A stretch of DNA of 45,266 bases from JBNKHH01 sp050290245 (GCA_050290245.1 JBNKHH010000046.1:1-45266), one strand, 5' to 3'. Positions 8,627-17,452 are shown, counted from the first letter of the stretch. Notes: generated by a model from the letters alone, not told the origin. Translations and numbers: made by a program.

Positions 8627-8719
8627 TCCGTCTTGTCCTGGTTAAGGCTTTTTTGCCGCAGCAGCAGCATACGCATTCCCCGTTGAATAAAACCAATCTA
8701 TGGCACTGATAAAAATTAA

Positions 8720-9007
8720 AAAAACAGACACCGGCGCTCTGACGTCATCACGTCGTGTCTCTGCCGTCGTCCCGAACAGTTCGACTGCCCGAACTCAGAT
8801 TACCTCGAACAGACCGATGAAATCTACATCGGGTTCAATACTGATGCCGCCTTGGGCGCAGTCGTCGGGTCGCGATATATCGGGCGCGCGGTCTTGCACG
8901 ATCGCGCCCGCCGTCGTGGGTTGGTCGATGCGGACTTGCGCCAGACACGTCCTGCGCTTTGCGCAACAATGTTGCGATTAGCCCGGTTCTTTGGGAGGAT
9001 CGAATGA
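8720..9007 (+). pseudogene. Protein-like open frame without a normal start (possible gene remnant)
   Basis: The frame is open from just after a TAA at 8717-8719 to a TGA at 9005-9007 (95 codons). It has no ATG or GTG; the first TTG is at 8852 with no Shine-Dalgarno. The translation has balanced composition (PEQFDCPNSDYLEQTDEIY, then GFNTDAALGAVVGSRYIGR, and ending LRLARFFGRIE), unlike the arginine/serine-rich antisense frames here. I do not recognise a family. It could be a decayed 3' part of a gene, a product with a non-standard start, or chance. Confidence 0.22.
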
Positions 9008-9060
9008 ACGGACATGGCTGGCGCCATCGGCGATTTTCAGCATCGCCTCCCGCCACCGGG

Positions 9061-9798
9061 TCAGGTGATCATGCCACCGTCGTCGTCGTCCCCGGTTTCC
9101 GCAAGCAGTTCCGCCAGGTCCGGAATGATGACACCCCGCTTGCCGTCCAGCTCGATGATCCCGTCCTTTTTCAGGCGGGTCAGCTGGCGGCTGACCGTTT
9201 CAATCGTCAGCCCAAGATAATTGGCCATCGTCTCGCGCGTGATCGGCAGAACAACGCGATGTTCATTTCCGAGACTTTCGCCGTCGGGACGGGTCGAGCG
9301 TTTTACAATCAGGGCGATCAGGCTGGCGATGCGTTCCCGCGCTGTCTTCCGCCCTAACAGCAGCATCCAGTCACGTGCCGCGTCCAGCTCGTCCAATGCC
9401 ATCTCCAAGAGCCGCTCACGAATGTGGGGATGATCCTCCAGCAACTCTTCGAAGGGCTTGCGATGGAAACAGCACAGGGTCAGATCCGTCACTGCCGTGA
9501 TATCGTATTCGATGGTTTCGCGCCCGGGGCGACCGATGAAGTCAGAAGGAAGCAGCAAACCGACGAGTTGGGTACGCCCGTCTTCCATCGAGCGGGTCAG
9601 GGTGGCTACACCATCCACGACCGAGGCAACTGTGTCAGAGGGTTCGCCGCGAATGGAAATCGTCTGGCCCGAAGGGAACGACTTGTAGAACTTGATCTTG
9701 TTCAGTTCTTCCAGTTCGTCTGCTTCACAACGGGCGCAAACCGCCCGATGGCGGATCGGACAAGCGGCGCAATCGACTGTGAATTCCTCTCGTTTCAT
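9061..9798 (-). CDS. fnrL: Oxygen-responsive Crp/Fnr-family regulator FnrL
   Basis: A 245-residue regulator. Cysteines at 10, 13, 21 and 24 (CAACPI and CARC) and a pair at 109-110 fit the ligand set of an oxygen-labile [4Fe-4S] cluster. A cyclic-nucleotide-binding-like beta barrel, dimerisation helix and C-terminal winged helix follow. The recognition helix carries ETVSRQ, with the glutamate, serine and arginine that read TTGA half-sites. AAGGG lies 5 bases before the ATG at 9798; an in-frame GTG one codon earlier is less well placed. An FnrL box sits in its own leader. It is divergent from hemN, and the cbb3 target operon lies downstream on the same strand. Confidence 0.95.
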   Translation of the reverse strand: MKREEFTVDCAACPIRHRAVCARCEADELEELNKIKFYKSFPSGQTISIRGEPSDTVASVVDGVATLTRSMEDGRTQLVGLLLPSDFIGRPGRETIEYDITAVTDLTLCCFHRKPFEELLEDHPHIRERLLEMALDELDAARDWMLLLGRKTARERIASLIALIVKRSTRPDGESLGNEHRVVLPITRETMANYLGLTIETVSRQLTRLKKDGIIELDGKRGVIIPDLAELLAETGDDDDGGMIT

Positions 9799-9809
9799 CA
9801 CGGCCCTTT

Positions 9810-9823
9810 TTGATTTGCGTCAA
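9810..9823. promoter_or_regulatory. FnrL operator shared by fnrL and hemN
   Basis: TTGAT-TTGC-GTCAA matches the FnrL consensus in full. The box is centred 41.5 bases upstream of the hemN ATG (9858). For fnrL its edge is about 11 bases from the ATG and almost touches the Shine-Dalgarno. Known FNR logic would make it an activator site for hemN and, because it would cover the start site of fnrL, a likely autorepression site. Confidence 0.8.
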
Positions 9824-9857
9824 AGCGTGAAATCCGGGTTCACGGCATCTTCCCGAA

Positions 9858-11201
9858 ATGACACACAGAACAGCCCTTCGTCGTCATGGCCTATTTGACG
9901 CGAAAGTCCCGCGATTCACAAGCTATCCGCCTGCAAACAGGTTCACTTCGGCCATTGGCCTGGACAAGCGCGATGCCTGGCTTGCCGCGACGCCGAACGG
10001 CTCCGAAATCTCACTATACATACATGTTCCGTACTGTCGCAGACTGTGTTGGTTTTGCGCGTGCCGCACACAAGGCACGAAAACAAACGCCCCGCTGGCG
10101 CGTTATGTCGCAACTGTTTTGACCGAGGCAGAGGCTGTTCGCGCTACCATGCCGGAATCGATTCGCGTTGTCCGGCTGCATCTTGGGGGCGGGACACCGA
10201 CAATTTTGCCTGCCGAATTGATGGAAGAACTGCTGTCGGGGATAGCCTCGATTTTCGGATTTTCGGCGCTCGAGGAACTCTCCGTCGAAATTGATCCAAC
10301 CGAGGTGGACGCAGAGCGCATCGCGGTCCTGGCCAAACATGGCCTGAACCGGGTGAGCCTCGGCGTGCAGGATTTCGATCCGGCGGTTCAGCGGGCAATC
10401 GGGCGGCACCAGTCGGTCGAGGAAACGCGCGCGACGGCCCGCATGCTGGCCGATGTGGGCGTGACTGCCCTGAACATCGACCTTCTGTACGGTCTGCCCT
10501 TTCAAACCTACGAAAGTCTGCAGCGTACTCTGGAAGATGTCCTGTCACTGAAGCCGACGCGCCTGGCTCTTTACGGCTATGCGCATGTGCCCTGGATGTC
10601 CAAGCGTCAGCAGGTTATTCCGACCGACGCTCTGCCGGGACCAGAAGAGCGCTATGAACTGTTCCTTGGCGCGCGCGCGCGATTTCTCGAGGTCGGCTAT
10701 GTCGAAATCGGCATCGACCATTTTGCCTTGCCGGACGACGGACTTGCTGTTGCCAAGGCAGAGGGGCGGCTAGCGCGTTCATTCCAGGGGTATACCGATG
10801 ACCGGGTTCCTCGCCTGATCGGTCTTGGGGCTTCGGCGATTTCGCGGTTCCCTGAAGGCTATGTTCAGAACCAATCCGCCACAGCCCAGTACCAGACGGT
10901 TGTCGAGGCCGGGCACTCCCCCACGGCGCGTGGCGTCGTCCTTGCCGGTCCCGAGCGGACCAAGGGAGAGTTGATCGAGGCGTTGATGTGCTATCACACG
11001 GTCTCGCTGGACACTTTGAACCAACCGGTTCCCGAGGCCGCCGACTGGTTGCGCGATCTCGCGGTCGCCTATCCGGATGCCATGTCATTCGACGGCAATA
11101 CGCTTGAAATCTACGAATGGGCACGGCCGCTGGTTCGGATTTTCGCGGCAAGACTGGGCGAGACCGCGTCAGAGGCACAAACCTATAGCGCGGCGATTTA
11201 G
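9858..11201 (+). CDS. hemN: Oxygen-independent coproporphyrinogen III oxidase HemN
   Basis: A 447-residue radical-SAM enzyme that decarboxylates coproporphyrinogen III to protoporphyrinogen IX without oxygen. The cluster motif is Cys60-x3-Cys64-x2-Cys67-x-Cys69 (in YIHVPYCRRLCWFCAC), the extended HemN form. HLGGGTPT (SAM binding), VSLGVQDFD and NIDLLYGLPFQT follow. The N-terminus HGLFDAKVPRFTSYPP is typical of true HemN and not of the HemW chaperones. There is no clear Shine-Dalgarno before the ATG (CTTCCCGAA), so the transcript may be leaderless or nearly so given the FnrL box at 41.5 bases. Its stop overlaps the convergent permease gene by 4 bases. Confidence 0.96.
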   Translation: MTHRTALRRHGLFDAKVPRFTSYPPANRFTSAIGLDKRDAWLAATPNGSEISLYIHVPYCRRLCWFCACRTQGTKTNAPLARYVATVLTEAEAVRATMPESIRVVRLHLGGGTPTILPAELMEELLSGIASIFGFSALEELSVEIDPTEVDAERIAVLAKHGLNRVSLGVQDFDPAVQRAIGRHQSVEETRATARMLADVGVTALNIDLLYGLPFQTYESLQRTLEDVLSLKPTRLALYGYAHVPWMSKRQQVIPTDALPGPEERYELFLGARARFLEVGYVEIGIDHFALPDDGLAVAKAEGRLARSFQGYTDDRVPRLIGLGASAISRFPEGYVQNQSATAQYQTVVEAGHSPTARGVVLAGPERTKGELIEALMCYHTVSLDTLNQPVPEAADWLRDLAVAYPDAMSFDGNTLEIYEWARPLVRIFAARLGETASEAQTYSAAI

Positions 11202-11944
11202 CCCGCGAGCGCGCGGCGGATCATGTTCAGCCCGATCAGTACGAACATCCCCAAGATGAACTTGCGGAAATTCTGTTCAGACAGCCGCCGCCTGAGCTGT
11301 TCACCGATCAACAGCCCGATGGTCGTCGGGATCAACAGGAGGACTGACAGTTTGGCTAGCGGACCGGTCAGGAACCCTTCGTAAATATAACCGCCGAACA
11401 AGGGGATGCTGCCCGCAAACAGCAAGAGCCCAGTGGCCCGAACGAACTCCTCTTTGCCGACGTGCCGGGCCCCGATGTAGATCAGCATCGGCGGCAGCCA
11501 GATGGCGGCCAGACCGCCGAAGATGCCCGAGGCAGTGCCAAAAAATACCTGAGCCGCGCGGTCGTGGCGATCGGGGATCGTCGGCGCCCATCTGGTGACG
11601 TTCAGGACGACGAAAATCACCATGACGCTGCCCAGGACGCCCAAGAGCAATTCCTCGGACGCATCCGCCGTCGCGTTCAGCGTCACCGGAATCGTAACGA
11701 ACATGCACAAAATGTACGGCAAGTACCGCGGGATCGCCGCTGGCACGCCTCCCACGCGGTAAAGCTGGATCGCGTTCGCCAGGAAAATCGGGATCAGCGT
11801 GATCGCGAAGGCCGAACGCGGATCGGTGAAAAAGGTCAGGATGCCAAGGGCCGCCATCGGCAGCCCCACGCCCGCCGTGCCTTTGACAAGGCCGGCAGCA
11901 AAAAGCGCAGCAAAAACAATCCAGAGGGCGGGAAGGGCTTCCAT
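11198..11944 (-). CDS. TauE/SafE-family sulfite/anion permease
   Basis: A 248-residue integral membrane protein with about eight hydrophobic segments in the two-repeat arrangement of the TauE/SafE family (GTAGVGLPMAALGIL near the N-terminus, FFGTASGIFGG opening the second repeat). Members move sulfite, sulfoacetate or other small organic anions; the substrate here is not shown by context. ATG at 11944 was chosen; the preceding codon is TTG. The gene ends over the hemN stop codon and begins 49 bases past the end of smc, with which it is co-oriented. Confidence 0.85.
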   Translation of the reverse strand: MEALPALWIVFAALFAAGLVKGTAGVGLPMAALGILTFFTDPRSAFAITLIPIFLANAIQLYRVGGVPAAIPRYLPYILCMFVTIPVTLNATADASEELLLGVLGSVMVIFVVLNVTRWAPTIPDRHDRAAQVFFGTASGIFGGLAAIWLPPMLIYIGARHVGKEEFVRATGLLLFAGSIPLFGGYIYEGFLTGPLAKLSVLLLIPTTIGLLIGEQLRRRLSEQNFRKFILGMFVLIGLNMIRRALAG

Positions 11945-11993
11945 CAAGGGCTGTTTAGTGCCGAAAGTCGAGCGGCTGCAATGGCCGAAATGG

Positions 11994-14900
11994 TCAGGCG
12001 ACCATGGCCTCGGCCTTTTTCAGATCCACCGACACAAGCTGGCTGACACCCTGTTCGCCCATGGTGACCCCGAACAAACGGTCCATGCGAGCCATCGTCA
12101 CCGCGTGGTGGGTGATGATCAGGAACCGCGTTTCCGTGCGCCGGCACATCTCGTCCAGCAGATCGCAGAACCGGGTGACGTTCGCATCGTCCAGCGGCGC
12201 GTCGACCTCGTCCAGCACGCAGATGGGGGCGGGGTTGGCCAGAAAGACCGCGAAAATCAGGGCAAGGGCGGTCAGGGTCTGCTCGCCGCCCGACAAGAGC
12301 GACAGCGTCGCGAGCTTCTTGCCCGGCGGCTGGCACATGATCTCAAGCCCTGCCTCAAGCGGATCGTCGGATTCGACCAGCACCAGCTTGGCCTCGCCAC
12401 CGCCGAAGAGGTGCGTGAACAGCAGCGAAAAGTTCGAATTCACCTGTTCAAACGCAGTCAAAAGCCGTTCGCGGCCTTCCTTGTTCAGACTGGCGATCCC
12501 GTTTCTCAACGTGCGGATCGCTTCCTCCAGGTCGGCTTTCTCGGTCACCAGAAGCGTATGCTCTTCCTCGACCTCCTTCGCATCTTCTTCGGCCCGCAGG
12601 TTGACAGCACCAAGGGCGTCGCGGTTGCGACGCAGGCGCGCGACTTCGGTCTCGATCTTTTCAGCCGAGGGCAGGGCCTCGGGATCGGCATTCAGGGTTT
12701 CCAGGAGCTTTCCGGGCGTGGTTTCCTGTTCCTCTTCGATCCGCTCGGCGGCCAGGCTGACCGTCTCGCGGGTGGCCTCGGCCCGGGCCTGGGCCGCGGC
12801 GCGGTGCTCGCGCGCGTCCGACGCGCTCCGTTCGCATTCGCGTTCCTTCTCTTTGGCGTCGCGTTCGGCGGTCTCGGCCTCGGCCAGGGCGTCGGCGGCG
12901 GTACGGCGGCGTTTTGCGGCGGCGTCCAGGTCGTCTGCCAAAGTGGCGCGTTCGGCGGCGATCCGCCCGGGCGCGGCTTCGGCCTCGGTCAGTTCGGCTT
13001 CGGATTGGCTGCGACGCTCGGCAAGCTCGGCAATCCGCGATCCCGCGTTGGCAAGACGCGCCTCCCAGGTCTTGCGTTCTTTCTCGATTTCTCCCAGGCG
13101 GCGGTCGCGTGCTTCGCCCTCCCGCCTCAATTCGTCATGGGCTGACCGGCGCGCCATCATTGTCATGCGCGCCGCCTCGACCGTGACCTTTACGTCCTCG
13201 GCCGTTGCCCGCAGTTGGTCAAGATCGTCAAGGTCGGCAAGCGCGCGTTCCGCCTGGGTCAGGTTCTGACGGGCCGTCGTGGCCTCGTCCCCGTGGCGGC
13301 GCACGGCCAGTCCCGCCGCTTCGCGCTTGCCCTCGGAGATATTGCGATCGGCCTCGGCGCGGCTCAGCACGCGGTTGGCTTCGGTCAGGGCATGATCGGC
13401 AGCGCGCCGCGCGTCGCGGGCCTGGGACACCTTGGCAACCAGACTCTCCATTTCTGATTTCAGCAACTCGTGAGCACGGGCGGCACCATCGGCGCGGGCA
13501 GTGGCTTCCTCAAGATCCTGCTTGAGTTCCTGCAGGCGGTTCAGTTGCTCAAGGCGCAGGGCGGCGGCCGACGGAGCATCGCCCGAACTGGCGCGGAAAC
13601 CATCCCATCTCCATAGGTCGCCCTCCGGGCTGACTAGCCGCTGACCGGGCAGCAATTTTGCCTGAAGCCGGGCACCGTCCGCGCTGTCGACCAGGCCGAC
13701 CTGGGACAGGCGGCGGGCAAGCACGGGCGGCACGCTGACATAGTTCGAAAGCGCGGCGACCCCGTCAGGAAGGTTCTGCGCCGAGGCATAGCCCGGCAGT
13801 TCGGCCCAGCCCGAGCCGGCGTCGTCCTCGATGACAGGGGCGCGAAGATCGTCGGCAAGTGCTGCGCCCAGGGCTTTTTCATACCCTGACTTGACGGTTA
13901 GCAAATCCATGACCTGGCCACCTTCGGCGGTGTCCCGGTTGACCAGTTTGGCAAGGGCGGCGACCTCGGCCTGAAGCGCCTTGACCTCGCCTTCGGCGGA
14001 TGAGCGTCCGGCGCGCGCATCGGCCTCTTTGCCCTGCGCGGCCTCGCGGGCGTCATCGGCCAGCGCAAGGGCCTCTTCGGCGGCGCTTGCAGCGTCCGCA
14101 ACCTTCTGCAGCGCAGCTTCGGCCGATGCAAAAGCCGTTTCGGCAGCGGCAAGGTCCTGGGCGGCACTCTTGGCTTCGGCGCGCGCCTTCTCCTCGGCCT
14201 CTTCGCTGCGGGTCAGCGTGGTCTGGGCATCCTGCATCAGCCGTTCCGCCGACTGGTGGCGCGCGGCCAGCCGGGCAACGTCCTCGGTCAGCTGCGACAG
14301 TTGGTTTTCGCGATCCTGCAGCACAGTGGCGGCTTCGTGGGCCTCGATGTTGGCGGCTTCCAGGGCCGCGCCATGACCTTCACCCGAAGCACTCAGCTCG
14401 GCTTCCTCGGCCGATAGGGTATCCAGCGTCTTGCCTGCATCCGCGTTCAGGTCGGATTCACGCTCGGCATCGCGGGTCAATTGCGCGATCCGCGCCTGAA
14501 GTGTCTCGATCGTCCGCGTCGCGCGGGTTTCCTCGTCGTCCAACGCCGCCAGCTTGACCTGCAGCCTGCTGAGAACCGCGGCGGCGATGGCCTCCTCCTC
14601 GCGCAGGGGCGGAAGCGCCTCCTCGGCCTTGGCGCGCGCACCCGTCGCCGCGCGCGCTTGGCGTTCGGCCTCTGCGGCAGAGCGGGTGTGGTTTGCCAGG
14701 TCGGCTTCGGCGGCGGTGCGCGCCGACTCCGCTTCGCGCCAGCGCAGGTACAACAAAAGGCCCTCGGCATGGCGCAGCTCTGCCCCGATTTCGCGGTATC
14801 GCTTGGCCTGTCGGGCCTGCCGGGCCAGGGAAGAAAGCTGCTGCGCAAGCTGTTCGATGACGTCATCGACGCGCGTCAAGTTGGTTTCCGCGCCCTTCAG

Positions 14901-15449
14901 CTTCAACTCGGCCTCGTGACGCCGCTGGTACAGACCCGAGATGCCGGCCGCCTCTTCGAGGATCCGACGCCGGTTCTTGGGCTTGGCGTTGATCAGCTCC
15001 GAGATCTGCCCCTGGCGGACCAGCGCCGGGGAATGCGCGCCGGTCGAAGCGTCGGCAAACAGCATCTGCACGTCCCGCGCCCGCGCGTCTTTGGTATTCA
15101 CCTTGTACGCCGAACCGGCGTCGCGGGTGATGCGGCGGACGATCTCGATCTGGTCGGCGTCGTTGAACCCGGCAGGCGCCAGGCGGTCCGAGTTGTCGAT
15201 GTGGATCGAAACCTCGGCAAAGTTGCGCGCGGGCCGCGTCGCGGCACCGGCGAAAATCACGTCTTCCATTCCGCCACCGCGCATGGCCGTGGGGCGGTTT
15301 TCGCCCATTACCCAGCGAAGCGCCTCAAGCAGGTTCGACTTGCCACACCCGTTCGGCCCCACGACACCCGTCAGCCCGTCGGCGATGACCAGGTCGGTCG
15401 GGTCGACGAAACTTTTAAAGCCGTTGAGACGCAGGCGGGTGAAACGCAA
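11994..15449 (-). CDS. smc: Chromosome segregation ATPase SMC
   Basis: A 1151-residue structural-maintenance-of-chromosomes protein that, with ScpA and ScpB, loads at parS and compacts the nucleoid. Walker A GPNGCGKSN is at about 32-40, two long coiled coils rich in Ala/Glu/Arg flank a hinge at roughly 510-640, and the C-terminal head carries the signature LSGGEQTL and the Walker B ICVLDEVDAPLD. Length is usual for the family. The start is TTG at 15447-15449, chosen because MRFTRLRLNGFKSFVDPT is the conserved N-terminus and no ATG precedes Walker A. AAGG lies 10 bases upstream. ScpAB are not in the window. Confidence 0.97.
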   Translation of the reverse strand: MRFTRLRLNGFKSFVDPTDLVIADGLTGVVGPNGCGKSNLLEALRWVMGENRPTAMRGGGMEDVIFAGAATRPARNFAEVSIHIDNSDRLAPAGFNDADQIEIVRRITRDAGSAYKVNTKDARARDVQMLFADASTGAHSPALVRQGQISELINAKPKNRRRILEEAAGISGLYQRRHEAELKLKGAETNLTRVDDVIEQLAQQLSSLARQARQAKRYREIGAELRHAEGLLLYLRWREAESARTAAEADLANHTRSAAEAERQARAATGARAKAEEALPPLREEEAIAAAVLSRLQVKLAALDDEETRATRTIETLQARIAQLTRDAERESDLNADAGKTLDTLSAEEAELSASGEGHGAALEAANIEAHEAATVLQDRENQLSQLTEDVARLAARHQSAERLMQDAQTTLTRSEEAEEKARAEAKSAAQDLAAAETAFASAEAALQKVADAASAAEEALALADDAREAAQGKEADARAGRSSAEGEVKALQAEVAALAKLVNRDTAEGGQVMDLLTVKSGYEKALGAALADDLRAPVIEDDAGSGWAELPGYASAQNLPDGVAALSNYVSVPPVLARRLSQVGLVDSADGARLQAKLLPGQRLVSPEGDLWRWDGFRASSGDAPSAAALRLEQLNRLQELKQDLEEATARADGAARAHELLKSEMESLVAKVSQARDARRAADHALTEANRVLSRAEADRNISEGKREAAGLAVRRHGDEATTARQNLTQAERALADLDDLDQLRATAEDVKVTVEAARMTMMARRSAHDELRREGEARDRRLGEIEKERKTWEARLANAGSRIAELAERRSQSEAELTEAEAAPGRIAAERATLADDLDAAAKRRRTAADALAEAETAERDAKEKERECERSASDAREHRAAAQARAEATRETVSLAAERIEEEQETTPGKLLETLNADPEALPSAEKIETEVARLRRNRDALGAVNLRAEEDAKEVEEEHTLLVTEKADLEEAIRTLRNGIASLNKEGRERLLTAFEQVNSNFSLLFTHLFGGGEAKLVLVESDDPLEAGLEIMCQPPGKKLATLSLLSGGEQTLTALALIFAVFLANPAPICVLDEVDAPLDDANVTRFCDLLDEMCRRTETRFLIITHHAVTMARMDRLFGVTMGEQGVSQLVSVDLKKAEAMVA

Positions 15450-15549
15450 GGGGGCGGGGCCTTATGACGGTGATTCCGAGGGCTAGACTGTCCGACGCAA
15501 GAGCGCCTGAGTCAACGCGCAACCCCACAGAGGGTGGAAGAATGGGCGG

Positions 15550-15558
15550 TTATCCACA
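15550..15558 (+). promoter_or_regulatory. DnaA-box-like 9-mer upstream of smc
   Basis: TTATCCACA, an exact match to the strong DnaA box, lies in the 217-base gap between the divergent smc and MaoC-like genes, about 100 bases upstream of the smc start. A single 9-mer is weak evidence. It could link smc transcription to DnaA or be chance. Confidence 0.35.
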
Positions 15559-15666
15559 AGATATCGCATACCCACGGCGAAAATCCCTGATCTTCTTTGC
15601 CTCGGAACTGGCCGCGCAGAGCGTGGCGTATTGGCGTTGGACGGCCCAGATGGTATCGCCTTGGCC

Positions 15667-16443
15667 ATGGACAAGACGTCAATGATTTCAGACCGGATCG
15701 ACCCGGCCCGCGCCCGGGCACTGATGGCAACGCTTGGCAGGGAAGACGCCTACGGCGTGGGCGCGGATTTACCGCCCTTGTCTCATCTTGCGTTTTTCTG
15801 GGAGCCGAATTTCGAAGAGGGTCTGGCGAACGACGGACATCCCCACCTTGGCGGGATGATCCCGGATCTCGGGCTGCCGATCCGGATGTGGGCCGGTGGC
15901 CGGCTGACCTTTCACGCTCCGTTTCGTTCGGGCGTAAACGCCGAAAGGATCACGCGCCTGCAAGGGGTGACCCGCAAGGAAGGGCGCAGCGGCAAGCTGG
16001 GGTTTGTCACCCTGCGCCACGAGGTCCGTCAAAGGGGTGCCCCGGTGCTGACCGAGGAGCAAGACCTGGTCTACCGCGAGGCCGGTTCCGTCTCGGGAGA
16101 GCCGCCCGTCGTGAGCGAGGATGTCGACGAGCGTCGCGCCCTGAAGCTGAGCGAGATCAGCCTGTTTCGCTACTCGGCGCTGACCTTCAACGCACACCGC
16201 ATCCATTATGACTACCCCTATTGCCGCGAAGAGGGCTATGCGGGGCTGGTCGTCCATGGTCCCCTGATGGCCACGCATCTGGCAATGATGGCATCCGATG
16301 TGCTGGGTGGTCTGAGGAAATTCTCGTTCCGTGCCACGGCGCCGCTGATCCTCGGGGACGTGGCCTGGCTGTGCCGGGCTGGAAATCGATTCTGGGTGGA
16401 AGGCCCCCGGCGCCGGTTGTGCATGGCCGCCGAGGCCGAATAG
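15667..16443 (+). CDS. MaoC-like acyl dehydratase (mesaconyl-C4-CoA hydratase / HTD2 type)
   Basis: A protein of about 258 residues with an N-terminal FAS1-like dehydratase half and a C-terminal hot-dog domain. FNAHRIHYDYPYCREEGYAG (about 177-196) holds the catalytic His of the hydratase motif, and GLVVHGPLMATHLAM follows it. Relatives hydrate mesaconyl-C4-CoA or 3-hydroxyacyl-ACP; roseobacters commonly carry this type. The start is uncertain: ATG at 15667 (used here) or at 15682; neither has a strong Shine-Dalgarno. It converges with the FAD oxidoreductase gene, 1 base apart. Confidence 0.75.
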   Translation: MDKTSMISDRIDPARARALMATLGREDAYGVGADLPPLSHLAFFWEPNFEEGLANDGHPHLGGMIPDLGLPIRMWAGGRLTFHAPFRSGVNAERITRLQGVTRKEGRSGKLGFVTLRHEVRQRGAPVLTEEQDLVYREAGSVSGEPPVVSEDVDERRALKLSEISLFRYSALTFNAHRIHYDYPYCREEGYAGLVVHGPLMATHLAMMASDVLGGLRKFSFRATAPLILGDVAWLCRAGNRFWVEGPRRRLCMAAEAE

Positions 16444-16444
16444 G

Positions 16445-17452
16445 CTACTTGGTGCGGAACTCCTGAGGGATGGCGTCGCAACCTTCAAGCACGAGATCGC
16501 ACATCACCCGGGCGACTTTCGGGGCCATACCAAAGCCGATCTTGAAGCCGCCATTGGCAACAAAATGCCCCGATCGGTCAGGCCACGGACCCAAAAGCGG
16601 TGCCCGGCTCCTAGCGCGCGGTCGCACCCCGGCCCAACGATCCAGAATCCGCGCGCCCTTTAGGATCGGCATCGCTTCGGCCGCGCGCTCTATGATGTCT
16701 TCGAGCTGTGCGTCGGTCTCTCCCGGCGACTGAAACTCGCGTTCCGAGGTCGAGCCGATGGCGGTGGTTCCATCCATATGGGGGATGATGTGCAGGCCGT
16801 CGGCATAGATCTGAGGGTGTCCGCGAGCGTCGTGTTTCAACAGAGCAGCCTGTCCCTTGACGCCGTTCCCGGCCCCCATCTCAACCAGGCCGCGCCAGCC
16901 GGTTGCCCAAATCGTTGGTGTTGTCTCGGGACCTTCGGTCTCGATCGCACCGCCGCGCGCGCGGATCGCGCTGGCAAGGCTTTCGGTGGCCCTGCGCGGA
17001 TGCACTAGCGCGGATAGGGTATCATGGGTGTACAAGCCGGTCGGGGAAGGTGGGCACCAGCCGCCCGTGTCGGTCTGTTCGATGACCTCCCAGATAGCCG
17101 CCCCGCGCCAGTTTTCTTCGGCTGGGGCGCACCGAGCACGGGCAAGATCGACCTCGCGCGCGCTTCCAAGGGGTTGCACGCGACCAACGCGGGCATAGCC
17201 GGCCGAAATGCCCGACGTGGCCTCGACATCGCGCCAAAAGTCCTCGGCCATCAAAAGGCTCTCGAATTGGAACTGCTTCTTTTCGTTCCACGGGTCCGGC
17301 GTATGGGGTTGCAGCGCGCCGACCAATCCACCGGACGAACCGGCACCCGGCCCATTGGGGTCGATCACGCGGACGCGGGCGCCGCGCTTCAGGGCCTCCC
17401 AGGCGATCGAAAGACCAAAAATGCCAGCGCCGCGAATTGTCAAATCGACCAT
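16445..17452 (-). CDS. FAD-dependent oxidoreductase, probable stand-alone MnmC oxidase domain
   Basis: A 335-residue glycine/D-amino-acid-oxidase fold protein. The Rossmann FAD motif GAGIFGLSIAWEALKRG is at about 8-24, followed by the dinucleotide acid in VIDPNG, and AGVRPRARSRAPLLGP with HFVANGGFKIGFGMAPK near the C-terminus. In E. coli the oxidase half of MnmC removes carboxymethyl from cmnm5s2U34 in tRNA. Here the methyltransferase half is the divergent neighbour 64 bases away, which strongly suggests a split MnmC. ATG at 17452 is used, but TTG at 17456-17458 is 7 bases from a strong GGAGG and may be the true start. A DadA-like amino acid oxidase is the alternative. Confidence 0.8.
   Translation of the reverse strand: MVDLTIRGAGIFGLSIAWEALKRGARVRVIDPNGPGAGSSGGLVGALQPHTPDPWNEKKQFQFESLLMAEDFWRDVEATSGISAGYARVGRVQPLGSAREVDLARARCAPAEENWRGAAIWEVIEQTDTGGWCPPSPTGLYTHDTLSALVHPRRATESLASAIRARGGAIETEGPETTPTIWATGWRGLVEMGAGNGVKGQAALLKHDARGHPQIYADGLHIIPHMDGTTAIGSTSEREFQSPGETDAQLEDIIERAAEAMPILKGARILDRWAGVRPRARSRAPLLGPWPDRSGHFVANGGFKIGFGMAPKVARVMCDLVLEGCDAIPQEFRTK

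Larger units (their letters stand above)
8520..9060. other. Intergenic region between ccoN and fnrL
   Basis: 541 bases without an assigned gene. The ccoN-proximal part holds the FnrL box and the ccoNOQP leader. An AT-rich stretch (8640-8725) follows. A protein-like open frame with no ATG or GTG runs from 8720 to 9007 on the plus strand (listed separately). A 15-base perfect palindrome, CGCAACAATGTTGCG, lies at 8962-8976. GGGCGCG/CGCGCCC arms of a possible hairpin lie near 8891-8920. No tRNA or recognisable small RNA is seen. Confidence 0.6.

Noticed and set aside
8824..9056. Minus-strand open frames in the ccoN-fnrL gap
   Set aside because: Arg/Pro/Ser-rich translations without a Shine-Dalgarno or recognisable motif; the plus-strand frame is more protein-like.
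11799..13145. 448-codon open frame on the plus strand
   Set aside because: Antisense to smc, which has intact head-domain motifs; composition is that of a mirrored coiled-coil gene.
15483..15674. Minus-strand ORF in the smc/MaoC gap
   Set aside because: The first part is antisense to the MaoC start region and the rest is a 28-residue tail without a ribosome-binding site; the gap is better read as a divergent promoter region.
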